From positions 1-52,556 of the forward strand of contig CAJTXH010000004.1 of NCBI GenBank assembly GCA_910580005.1: a DNA stretch of 52,556 nucleotides, given 5' to 3'. Positions 37,258 to 44,452 of this stretch are shown in pieces. The translations under genes and the position numbers were made by a program. The notes beneath the pieces were generated by a model that was not told where the DNA came from, did no database searches, and was given only the letters and a program-made list of their open reading frames with translations. The DNA comes from an uncultured Lachnospiraceae bacterium. Its GTDB lineage: Bacteria; Bacillota; Clostridia; Lachnospirales; Lachnospiraceae. Numbering within the stretch: the first letter of the stretch is position 1; the number at the start of each line of letters is the position of its first letter.

Positions 37258-37938
37258 TTATTCCATAATAAGGCTGTAATCTCCAGATTTAAGTATTTCT
37301 GCAAGTTCTTTTACAGAATTAAAACCATAGTCTGTAATTATGCCGCCTTTTGCCAGGTCTTCTTCTTCGTGGAAATCACTTCCAGAAGTCATGACCAGCC
37401 CGTTCTGTTCTGCCCATTTAAATGTTTTCCTATTATTACTATTATGGCGCATATTGCCATTATATACCTCTGCCCCATCAAGAAAATGTGGGTCAGAAGG
37501 TGTGCAGTAAGCTCTGTTTGGATGTGCCTGTACAAGCAGTATCCCATTTTTATGGCAGAGTTTATATAGTTTCTTTAAAGGCATTTTAAATAAAAGCGGG
37601 TTCTGTAAAAAGAATTCTGTATCTGCGCCATATAAAAGATAGTCATCCGGGCTTTCCAGAAGGCTTACTTCTGCACCAGGCAGGACTTTTAAATGGAGGT
37701 TGTTTTTATGTGAGTATTCAAGGGCACAACGGTATCCATTCAGGAAAAATCCTGTAAATTCCAGTGGGTCTGTAATATTATTATGTTCCATAACCCACTT
37801 ACTGTAATGGTCTGTAATAACAATGGCATCATAGCCTGCTGCTTCATACATTTCCACAAGCCTTCTGGCGCTTATATTGGCACAAGGGCTTGCTTCACTT
37901 GTGTGTGCATGTAATTCTGTTTTCAATTTTAACCTCAT
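37258..37938 (-). CDS. PHP-domain phosphoesterase
   Basis: The 226-residue PHP-fold protein has the N-terminal metal motif ELHAHTSEAS (H10, H12), DHYSKW near 42, VLPGAEVSL near 87, QAHPNR near 157 and a final SGSDFHEEED near 197. These supply the usual three-metal site. Members hydrolyse phosphoesters such as nucleotides or histidinol phosphate. No further domain narrows the substrate. Start ATG 37938 lacks a strong ribosome site. It is the first gene of a likely two-gene unit with the BrkB-like protein. Confidence 0.83.
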   Translation of the reverse strand: MRLKLKTELHAHTSEASPCANISARRLVEMYEAAGYDAIVITDHYSKWVMEHNNITDPLEFTGFFLNGYRCALEYSHKNNLHLKVLPGAEVSLLESPDDYLLYGADTEFFLQNPLLFKMPLKKLYKLCHKNGILLVQAHPNRAYCTPSDPHFLDGAEVYNGNMRHNSNNRKTFKWAEQNGLVMTSGSDFHEEEDLAKGGIITDYGFNSVKELAEILKSGDYSLIME

Positions 37939-38085
37939 TTCTGCTAAAACGTTACTGGAAGTTTTAGCTTTCTTATATTAACAATTATTTTACCAAATAA
38001 CAGGTAAAATATCAAAAAAAAGTTATATGCATATCATGAATATATGGTATTATTATATTAAAATGTTTTTAAGGAGGAAAAGATT

Positions 38086-38592
38086 ATGCATAGTTTTCAG
38101 AAAATTACAACTGATATAATGGAGATTAACCCATTTGAAAAAATAGGCAAGGACTGGATGCTTGTTTCTGCAGGCAATGAACAGAAAGCAAATACAATGA
38201 CAGCATCGTGGGGAGCACTTGGACAGATGTGGGGCAAGGATGCTGCATTTGTAGTTATAAGGCAGAGCCGTTTCACTAAAGAGTTTATAGACAGAGAAGG
38301 GAAATTTTCATTAAGTTTTCCTAAAAATGAACATAGAAAACTTATGAAATTCCTTGGGTCAGTTTCAGGGCGGAATGAAGACAAGATAAAAGAGTCAGGT
38401 GTAGAAATAGGATATTACAATGGTGTACCTTATATAGACAATGCAGACCTTTTATTAATATGCAAAGTAATGTCTGCCACATTAATTAAACCAGAAGATT
38501 TTAAGGATAGCAGCATTGATGCGGCATGGTATAAAGATAAGGATTACCACACGCTTTATATAGCAGAAATTACAGATATTCTTGCAAGATAA
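38086..38592 (+). CDS. Flavin reductase-like FMN-binding protein
   Basis: The 168-residue protein belongs to the flavin reductase/flavoredoxin-like family. It has the early ANTMTASWGALGQMW segment, where the T-A-S-W residues contact FMN, followed by RFTKEFIDREGKFSLSF. The partner enzyme and electron donor are unknown. AAGGAGG stands seven bases before the ATG. It is monocistronic. A family B repeat follows its stop. Confidence 0.82.
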   Translation: MHSFQKITTDIMEINPFEKIGKDWMLVSAGNEQKANTMTASWGALGQMWGKDAAFVVIRQSRFTKEFIDREGKFSLSFPKNEHRKLMKFLGSVSGRNEDKIKESGVEIGYYNGVPYIDNADLLLICKVMSATLIKPEDFKDSSIDAAWYKDKDYHTLYIAEITDILAR

Positions 38593-38613
38593 ATACCTTG
38601 GCGCTTTATGATG

Positions 38614-38665
38614 TGTCTGTTTTGTAACAGTTTGGTCTTTATATTAATTTTATGAAACGGACGTG
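38614..38665. repeat. Structured intergenic repeat, family B, copy with wobble-preserved stem
   Basis: The right end TTTTATGAAACGGACGTGA equals that of the copies at 1-80 and 12643-12693. On the left, TGTCTGTTT (38614-38622) can pair with AAACGGACG (38655-38663) using G-U pairs at the two positions where copy 1 has C. The loop of 32 bases matches the 31 of copy 1. Confidence 0.5.
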
Positions 38666-38682
38666 ATTTTATTTCATTTATA

Positions 38683-38711
38683 TTGACAATTATAGACAAA
38701 AGGTGTATAAT
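38683..38711 (+). promoter_or_regulatory. Consensus sigma-A promoter of a short transcript
   Basis: A perfect TTGACA (38683-38688), 17-base spacer and perfect TATAAT (38706-38711). It is the best promoter in the window, yet no sizeable gene follows before the terminator at 39007-39040. Confidence 0.8.
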
Positions 38712-38820
38712 AATAAGTGCTTAGGTTGTACAGATTGTATAAAACATATTTGTAGAAAAATTAGAATGGAAAGAGCATTAAAGACAAGCATTGCTGTATT
38801 ATTTGCAGACTGCTGGCATT

Positions 38821-38991
38821 ATGACAAATTACAAATGGCCAGGGGTTAAAAGAAGCAGTGCAATGGTTAAAGTTAATGGCAGGAAAGTTGCTGCCAGCGG
38901 CATTAAGTTAAAAAGTATGCTGTTTAAAGCAATAGTTTTAGGCGTGGTACTTTATATAAGAGAAGGTGTTTCTGGTTACATGGGGATGTAA
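38821..38991 (+). CDS. Possible 56-aa membrane peptide, or part of a small RNA
   Basis: An open frame begins ATG-ACA-AAT-TAC and gives a basic first half (KWPGVKRSS, RKVAASGIKLK) followed by one hydrophobic helix (MLFKAIVLGVVLY) and a short tail. It lies between the consensus promoter at 38683-38711 and the hairpin at 39007-39033. No ribosome binding site is visible before this ATG, and I know no homologue. The 320-base transcript may instead be a noncoding RNA or the remains of a larger gene. A second tiny frame starts at 38766 with a weak GGA-type site. Confidence 0.35.
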   Translation: MTNYKWPGVKRSSAMVKVNGRKVAASGIKLKSMLFKAIVLGVVLYIREGVSGYMGM

Positions 38992-39006
38992 TTGGAGATA
39001 GGACTG

Positions 39007-39040
39007 ACGGGCTTGCCATATACGGCAGCCCGTTAGTTTT
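39007..39040 (+). terminator. Intrinsic terminator of the short transcript
   Basis: ACGGGC-T-TGCC (39007-39017) pairs with GGCAGCCCGT (39024-39033) with a single bulged T, followed by TAGTTTT. Confidence 0.7.
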
Positions 39041-39052
39041 CTGCACTGGAAA

Positions 39053-39217
39053 GTTACTATTCACAGTCAATTAAATCCGAGGATTTTTGACACGTTTTTT
39101 TTGTCAAAAATACGAGTTTTACAGTGCCATTTTGTACGTTTTTTGTGCAAAATGTGTACATAACCAGTGCTGAAAGCACTGCTAGTTACTATGGACAGCG
39201 TAGCTATGAATAGTAAC
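39053..39217. repeat. Composite inverted-repeat block (families A and C), MITE-like
   Basis: The block is bounded by GTTACTATTCA (39053-39063) and its exact complement TGAATAGTAAC (39207-39217). Inside are a perfect T-loop hairpin, family C (39079-39112; stem ATTTTTGAC/GTCAAAAAT), a related hairpin ATTTTGTAC/GTGCAAAAT (39129-39153), the hairpin CAGTGCT-AGCACTG (39165-39181), and a full family A palindrome (39185-39218). A further degenerate copy, CCATTCTGCACATTTTTT, follows near 39238. No reading frame of note is present. It occupies the gap between the short transcript and the ABC ATPase terminator. Confidence 0.6.
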
Positions 39218-39262
39218 TACAGATATAAGTTTTTCAGCCCCATTCTGCACATTTTTTAGTAT

Positions 39263-39298
39263 AAAAAGCAGGTGCTGTACTTTATGTACAGCACCTGC
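39263..39298 (-). terminator. Terminator of the orphan sugar-ABC ATPase gene
   Basis: A perfect 13-bp stem, GCAGGTGCTGTAC (39268-39280) with its complement at 39286-39298, has a TTTAT loop. On the minus strand it is followed by TTTTT (39267-39263), 22 bases after the stop of the ATPase gene. Confidence 0.9.
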
Positions 39299-39320
39299 AG
39301 GTGTGTGCTTTATATTTATA

Positions 39321-40433
39321 TTAGTTAGTAATAACCTTTTCTGTTTCTTTGTCGAATACATGGATTTTACTTATATCAAGCGCAATCTTAATTGTATCGC
39401 CAGGACGTGCTGTGGTACGTGGGTTTACACGGACTGTAATATCAAATCCTTCTACTGTGAAGTACAAGAATACTTCAGCACCAAGCATTTCGTATACTTT
39501 AACTGTAGCGTCAAGCACGTTATCTGTTCCTGAATTAATGTAAATTTCTTCATCTTTAATATCTTCTGGACGTATACCCATGATAACATCCTTGCCAATA
39601 TATCCGCCTTCTATTACTTTCTCTGCCTTTCCTTCTGGAATTTTAACAGAATATGAGCCAAACTCAAGCTTAACATCTGAACCGTCTTTAACAGCTTTGC
39701 AGTTTATAAAGTTCATCTGAGGTGAACCAATAAATCCAGCAACGAATACATTACATGGCTTTGTATAAAGGTCAATAGGTGAAGCAACCTGCTGCATAAT
39801 ACCATCCTTCATAACAACGATACGTGTACCAAGTGTAAGTGCCTCTGTCTGGTCATGTGTTACATAGATAATTGTAGCTTCAAGCCTCTGGTGGATTTTA
39901 GAAATTTCTATACGCATCTGGACACGGAGCTTTGCATCAAGGTTTGATAAAGGCTCATCCATAAGAAATACTTTAGGATTACGCACGATTGCACGTCCCA
40001 TGGCAACACGCTGTCTTTGTCCACCTGATAAAGCCTTTGGCTTACGGTCTAAAAGATGTTCAATATCAAGAATTTTTGCTGCCTCATGAACTAACTTGTC
40101 AATTTTCTCCTTTGGAGTTTTTCTTAACTTAAGTCCAAATGCCATATTATCATAAACTGACATATGAGGATATAATGCGTAGTTCTGGAATACCATTGCA
40201 ATATCCCTGTCTTTTGGCTCTACATCATTAACAAGTGTATTGCCAATCCATAACTCACCTGATGAAATTTCTTCAAGGCCTGCAACCATACGTAGTGTTG
40301 TAGACTTACCACAGCCTGAAGGACCTACAAATATTATAAACTCCTTATCTGCAATTTCAAGGTTAAAATTTTTAACTGCAACAAAACCATTTGGATATGT
40401 TTTATTAATGTTCTTTAAAGATAAACTTGCCAT
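39321..40433 (-). CDS. msmK: Sugar ABC transporter ATP-binding protein (MsmK/UgpC type)
   Basis: The 370-residue ATPase belongs to the CUT1 carbohydrate class. It has Walker A GPSGCGKST (37-45), Q-loop FQNYALYP, signature LSGGQRQRV, Walker B VFLMDEPLSNLDAK, switch His in THDQTEAL, and a C-terminal OB/TOBE regulatory region (from about 235) with the GIRPEDI motif. No permease or binding protein is adjacent. It resembles the shared MsmK/MsiK ATPases that energise several sugar importers, and could serve unlinked uronate or oligosaccharide transporters. AGGAGG precedes the ATG, and a strong terminator follows, so it is a single-gene unit. Confidence 0.92.
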   Translation of the reverse strand: MASLSLKNINKTYPNGFVAVKNFNLEIADKEFIIFVGPSGCGKSTTLRMVAGLEEISSGELWIGNTLVNDVEPKDRDIAMVFQNYALYPHMSVYDNMAFGLKLRKTPKEKIDKLVHEAAKILDIEHLLDRKPKALSGGQRQRVAMGRAIVRNPKVFLMDEPLSNLDAKLRVQMRIEISKIHQRLEATIIYVTHDQTEALTLGTRIVVMKDGIMQQVASPIDLYTKPCNVFVAGFIGSPQMNFINCKAVKDGSDVKLEFGSYSVKIPEGKAEKVIEGGYIGKDVIMGIRPEDIKDEEIYINSGTDNVLDATVKVYEMLGAEVFLYFTVEGFDITVRVNPRTTARPGDTIKIALDISKIHVFDKETEKVITN

Positions 40434-40634
40434 TATGAATTTCCTCCTAATTTGTCAAATATAATTGCGCTGTATCAAATATACGCTTGCTTAATCTATA
40501 AACTATAATACACTAACAGACACACTTTTACCATAGACCAAATATCCAAAGAAATTTTTTAGTTTTTGTGCAATGCGTATAAAATTAAAATTTTTACCTC
40601 TAAATACATCAAATTTTACAAAAATTCTATGTTT

Positions 40635-41501
40635 TTACTGTCTGTTTTGTCCAAAACCTTCACCAAATACTTCCCTTATTTCAGAAATTATCACAAATGC
40701 ATTCCTGTCTACACTTTTAATAAGCCCTGTAAGTTTTGCAATCTCTTTCTTTGCTGTAACACAAAGAAGCATAGGACGGCTGCTGTTTGAATACATTCCC
40801 TTAGCTTCAATAAGAGTTGCACCTCTCTCCATCTCTGCAAAAACCCTCCTGCTTATCTCTTCATATTCTGGTGAAATTACAAGCACCTGTTTACATGCCT
40901 TTCCTCCTGAAAGTATATAATCCATTACGCTTGATGACACAAACACTGCTATAACTGCATAAAATGATATATAAAGGCCAAATACAACCGCACCAGTAAT
41001 TATAACTAGTGAATCCACTATAAATAATACCGTTGATACAGAATAATAAGGAAAATACCTGCATATTATGGCACTTAAAAGGTCTGTCCCACCCGTAGAA
41101 TAACCAGTAGCAAATACAAGACCCAGTCCAAGGCCTGTAAGCACACCTCCCACAACTGCCGCAAGCAGGTAGTCGTGCCTTCCAGGGTCTAGTACAGGCA
41201 TTATATACATAGCCAGCGAAAAAACTGTATTGGCGAATAATGTCTTGGCAATAAACCCCCTGCCTTTTATAAAAATACCCCATACAAATATAGGTATGTT
41301 TAATACAAAATTGCTAATCCAGACTGGAAATGCAATGCCTGCCAGCCTGTAAGACAATGATTTGGTTACTATCGAAAGCCCTGATATCCCGCCTGTAACC
41401 ATATCAAGAGGCTCATATATCCAGTTTACTGCTGCTGCCATTAAAGTTGTCCCCATAGCAAGACAAAAAAGTTCCTTTAATAAGATTTTATGCTTTTCCA
41501 T
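40635..41501 (-). CDS. YitT-family membrane protein
   Basis: The 288-residue protein has an N-terminal membrane domain with five to six helices (DUF161: IYEPLDMVTGGISGLSIV near 29, FATGYSTGGTDLLSAII near 130) and a C-terminal cytoplasmic DUF2179 domain (about 205-285). The family is common in Firmicutes and its function is not established. It begins six bases after the stop of the WecG/TagA-like gene on the same strand, so it is the last gene of a three-gene unit. It lacks a strong ribosome site of its own (AGGG 12 bases upstream), consistent with coupling. Confidence 0.88.
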   Translation of the reverse strand: MEKHKILLKELFCLAMGTTLMAAAVNWIYEPLDMVTGGISGLSIVTKSLSYRLAGIAFPVWISNFVLNIPIFVWGIFIKGRGFIAKTLFANTVFSLAMYIMPVLDPGRHDYLLAAVVGGVLTGLGLGLVFATGYSTGGTDLLSAIICRYFPYYSVSTVLFIVDSLVIITGAVVFGLYISFYAVIAVFVSSSVMDYILSGGKACKQVLVISPEYEEISRRVFAEMERGATLIEAKGMYSNSSRPMLLCVTAKKEIAKLTGLIKSVDRNAFVIISEIREVFGEGFGQNRQ

Positions 41502-41507
41502 AACACT

Positions 41508-42269
41508 TTAATCCCTATTGCCATTATTATTTTCCAGTTCTTCACTCTGGTTATTATATTGTACAATTTTCTTGCGGAATATACGTGCCCTGAAGCTTTT
41601 TTTAACTGACTGCTGCCTGACAACCTTTTCATAAAGCCATGCCAGATGAAGCTTTTCTGCCCAAAGAGGCACAACCTTTTCACCTGCAAGCACAAGACCT
41701 GAAACACCTCCGGTTGCCACGCATATTTTTGCATTAATCTGCGCTGCATGTCCAATAATCCAGCTTTCCTGTATACCTGGCGGCAAATCCACCACAAGCA
41801 TATCAGGAAGGCAGTTATTAATATTATTAATAACTGCTTCATCTTCCAGGCTGCTGTCATAAACGCAGAAATCCACCACCCTTAAGCCAGGCTGCACCCT
41901 TTTACAATAATCCCTTAATTTAAAAGCCCCTTCCTCACTTTCTGCCATAATATAGATAGTTCTGTCCTGCTTCTGGAGGTTTTCAAGCACCAGCCCAAAA
42001 CTTTTAAAACTTGTTACCATGCCGCCTGCCTCAAGCACATCTACATGGTGTGTTGCAAGAAGCGCCTCTTCCCCTGGAAGGAACAAATCCGCTTGTTCTA
42101 TAATTTTGCGGTAATCATCATCTTTAGCTGCCTTGTCCAGCAATTCCGCAGATGCGAAGAATATAACATACAGGTGGTCATCTGACAGGTATTCATTTAT
42201 TATTCCAGTAAAGATGTCATTAGTAAGCATATCAACATCAATATCCATAATTTTTACTGAAGCCTGCAT
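41508..42269 (-). CDS. Divergent WecG/TagA/CpsF-family glycosyltransferase
   Basis: The 253-residue protein follows the WecG/TagA fold pattern. It has the N-terminal MDIDVDMLTNDIFTGII, an ADLFLPGEEALL stretch where active members have a D-G-x-G-V/I motif, and the HLAWLYEKVVR C-terminal signature. The usual G-x-P-K-Q-E motif appears as DLPPGIQE, without Lys. TagA adds N-acetylmannosamine to lipid-linked GlcNAc in teichoic acid synthesis. The altered motifs mean the activity or acceptor may differ. It sits between the LCP-like gene (18-base gap) and yitT (6-base gap), supporting an envelope role. The last 25 residues are a charged tail rich in Asn and Glu. Confidence 0.75.
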   Translation of the reverse strand: MQASVKIMDIDVDMLTNDIFTGIINEYLSDDHLYVIFFASAELLDKAAKDDDYRKIIEQADLFLPGEEALLATHHVDVLEAGGMVTSFKSFGLVLENLQKQDRTIYIMAESEEGAFKLRDYCKRVQPGLRVVDFCVYDSSLEDEAVINNINNCLPDMLVVDLPPGIQESWIIGHAAQINAKICVATGGVSGLVLAGEKVVPLWAEKLHLAWLYEKVVRQQSVKKSFRARIFRKKIVQYNNQSEELENNNGNRD

Positions 42270-42287
42270 AAAATAACCATGCCTTTC

Positions 42288-43511
42288 CTAATTGGCATCT
42301 GCCGTTCCAATAATAATCTCAATATCAAACCCCTCACGCACATCTCCTGTTACTATTTCAGGGTCAGCAAAATAGCCTGCAAGGTCATTGCCAGTGCCAT
42401 TTTCTTTTACAATAATCCTTGTACGTGTAAGGGTTTCATCTGTATAATCACCTATCTGGTTTACAGAAAAACCATCAGCATTTAACCTTTCCTGTGTAGC
42501 TGCTGCAAGCCCGCTTATCCTGCTCCCGTTCAGGACAATTATACTGGAACCTTTAGAACTTTTTGCCTTTCTGTTATTATTCTTTGAAACAGTACGGCTT
42601 TCCTGTGGGGCTGTATAACTTGTTGTATTGTTTGCCAGCTTATTTAAAAATGATTTTGCCGCTTTTGTATCCACTGAAAATACTTTTCCATTATATGTGC
42701 CAGGGATTCCCCAGTAATGGAAATAGTCAACATTCATTTTTTCATAACATTCTATATACCCAATCTTATTATAAACAGTAAGGTTTGACTCAACCCCCTC
42801 ATACTGTTCTTTAATATACTCTGCTATCTTCTCCTGGCTGCCATTAATATCTTTTAACTGGTTTATATACGTATTGCTTGCTACTGAAATCCTCTGCGGT
42901 GTTCTGATATACTGTACTTCCGGCACAGACCCGTCCGGACCAGGCGTAGCTGTTGCTGTGCCTGAAGGCTTAAACCTGACACCCACCCTTTTACTTGTAT
43001 AATGGCTTTTATAAGTTTCCTGGTCAAGCACAGTATAATAACTTATCTTAATGCCAAGCATTTTCTCAATAATAAGTTCCCCATATCCAAATGCCTCATC
43101 GCTATTGGCAAAATATGTTTTAATCCTGCCAATACGGATAATCTGGGGGATTTCCTGGTTTACAGTACATAGTTTCTGGTACATTGTAGTAGGTATTGTA
43201 TATTCTGTCCTTACCGGGATAGTAACATAATCCATGTTATTAGTTTTAGTATTACAGATTTCCAGCATAAGGTTTGTAATCCTGTCATCATTACATACAT
43301 ATATAAGGTTTCTTGATACTTCATCTGTCTGTGCATCCTCGATAATGTCAGCAATATCCCCTTTTGATGTCCCTATATTGCCTCCATTGTCTGAAAGAAT
43401 TGTATATGATATCTTATAACTGGCGAATCCAGTTAATAATAATATTATTATAAATAAAATAGATTTTAAAAGACTAATAAAAAATACTTTTACTACATTA
43501 TTTTTTTTCAT
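42288..43511 (-). CDS. LCP-like protein with C-terminal LytR_C domain, degenerate active site
   Basis: The 407-residue protein has one N-terminal membrane helix (about 9-30), an extracellular LytR-CpsA-Psr-like domain (about 60-200) and a C-terminal LytR_C domain (about 318-405: IVLNGSRISGLAA and the GFSVNQIGDY stretch). In active LCP ligases the first motif is R-S-D-T and the second I-P-R-D-T. Here they read DRITNLML and IPVRTEY, so catalytic Arg/Asp positions are changed. The later LGIKISYYTVLD segment still matches the LCP pattern. It may be a non-catalytic partner in attaching wall polymers. It leads the operon with the TagA-like transferase and YitT. Confidence 0.72.
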   Translation of the reverse strand: MKKNNVVKVFFISLLKSILFIIILLLTGFASYKISYTILSDNGGNIGTSKGDIADIIEDAQTDEVSRNLIYVCNDDRITNLMLEICNTKTNNMDYVTIPVRTEYTIPTTMYQKLCTVNQEIPQIIRIGRIKTYFANSDEAFGYGELIIEKMLGIKISYYTVLDQETYKSHYTSKRVGVRFKPSGTATATPGPDGSVPEVQYIRTPQRISVASNTYINQLKDINGSQEKIAEYIKEQYEGVESNLTVYNKIGYIECYEKMNVDYFHYWGIPGTYNGKVFSVDTKAAKSFLNKLANNTTSYTAPQESRTVSKNNNRKAKSSKGSSIIVLNGSRISGLAAATQERLNADGFSVNQIGDYTDETLTRTRIIVKENGTGNDLAGYFADPEIVTGDVREGFDIEIIIGTADAN

Positions 43512-43705
43512 GATTGTACCTTTCTATACCAGTTTATACAGTTGTTCTAATTAAAAACATGATTTTTATTATAACAAAGAAAGCCTGTTATGTAAAGTCT
43601 GCAAAAAAGTTGTAAGAAATCATTAACAATTTAAAGAATATTATATCCATTATTTTGTAATATATGATATACTTGGATTAATAAATATAAGAAATGGTGA
43701 TTAAC

Positions 43706-44431
43706 ATGAAAACTGCTGTAATTACTGGCGCATCACGTGGCATAGGGTATGCCTGCGCCCTTAAACTGGCTGGCATGGGATATAACATTGCAGTAAACTG
43801 CCATAAAAATTCCTGCCTGCTTGACAAACTGGAAGAAGAAACCCGGAAGTATAACATCCAATGTATTAAACATACTGGCGACATAGGCATATATGAAAAT
43901 GCCTCCAGCTTTTTTAAATCCATAGAACATGGACTAGGACTGCCTGATGTGCTAATCAACAATGCTGGCATCTCCTATATTGGCTTGCTGCAGGATATGT
44001 CTCCCAGGGACTGGGATTATATATTACGGGTAAACCTGACTTCTGTATTTAACTGCAGCAGGCTTGTAATTCCTATGATGCTTAAACGCAAGTCAGGCAA
44101 AATAATAAATATTTCATCTGTATGGGGCTGCACTGGCGCTTCAGCAGAAGTGGCATATTCAGCAGCAAAAGGTGGTGTCAATGCATTTACAAAAGCACTT
44201 GCTAAAGAACTTGCACCAAGCAATATACAGGTTAACGCTATAGCATGTGGTATTATAGATACAGAAATGAACAGTTCATTCAGCGAAGAAGAAATAGAAG
44301 CTATAAAAGAAGAAATACCAGCCTGCCGCCTTGGCACACCTGACGAAGTGGCAGGGCTTGCCTGCCAGCTTGCAGAAAGCAGCAGCTATCTGACAGGCCA
44401 GGTAATAAAACTTGATGGCGGCTGGAGTTAA
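43706..44431 (+). CDS. Short-chain dehydrogenase, EF-P 5-aminopentanone reductase (YmfI)-like
   Basis: The 241-residue SDR has the NADP-binding GASRGIG motif, NNAG near 86, and the catalytic Ser-Tyr-Lys in ISSVWG and YSAAKGG near 137-155. The run from ISSVWGCTGAS through VAYSAAKGGVNAFTK is closer, from memory, to the YmfI group than to FabG. YmfI reduces the 5-aminopentanone group on elongation factor P. FabG-type oxoacyl reductase is the alternative, and there are no fatty-acid genes nearby. The ATG at 43706 is preferred. An ATG four codons earlier is possible. It is divergent from the LCP-like operon and its stop is 21 bases from the convergent CNB-domain gene. Confidence 0.7.
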   Translation: MKTAVITGASRGIGYACALKLAGMGYNIAVNCHKNSCLLDKLEEETRKYNIQCIKHTGDIGIYENASSFFKSIEHGLGLPDVLINNAGISYIGLLQDMSPRDWDYILRVNLTSVFNCSRLVIPMMLKRKSGKIINISSVWGCTGASAEVAYSAAKGGVNAFTKALAKELAPSNIQVNAIACGIIDTEMNSSFSEEEIEAIKEEIPACRLGTPDEVAGLACQLAESSSYLTGQVIKLDGGWS

Positions 44432-44452
44432 ATCCTGCCGCCACCAGTCTGG

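Noticed and set aside
39053..39258. CRISPR-like array from repeated hairpins
   Set aside because: The units differ in sequence and spacing, have no constant spacers and no cas genes are near.
40573..40920. Plus-strand frame of 115 codons opposite yitT
   Set aside because: Antisense shadow of the DUF2179 region with no start signals.
44416..44443. TGGCGGC/GCCGCCA hairpin between the YmfI-like and CNB genes as terminator
   Set aside because: The stem overlaps coding sequence, the loop is long and there is no T run on either side.
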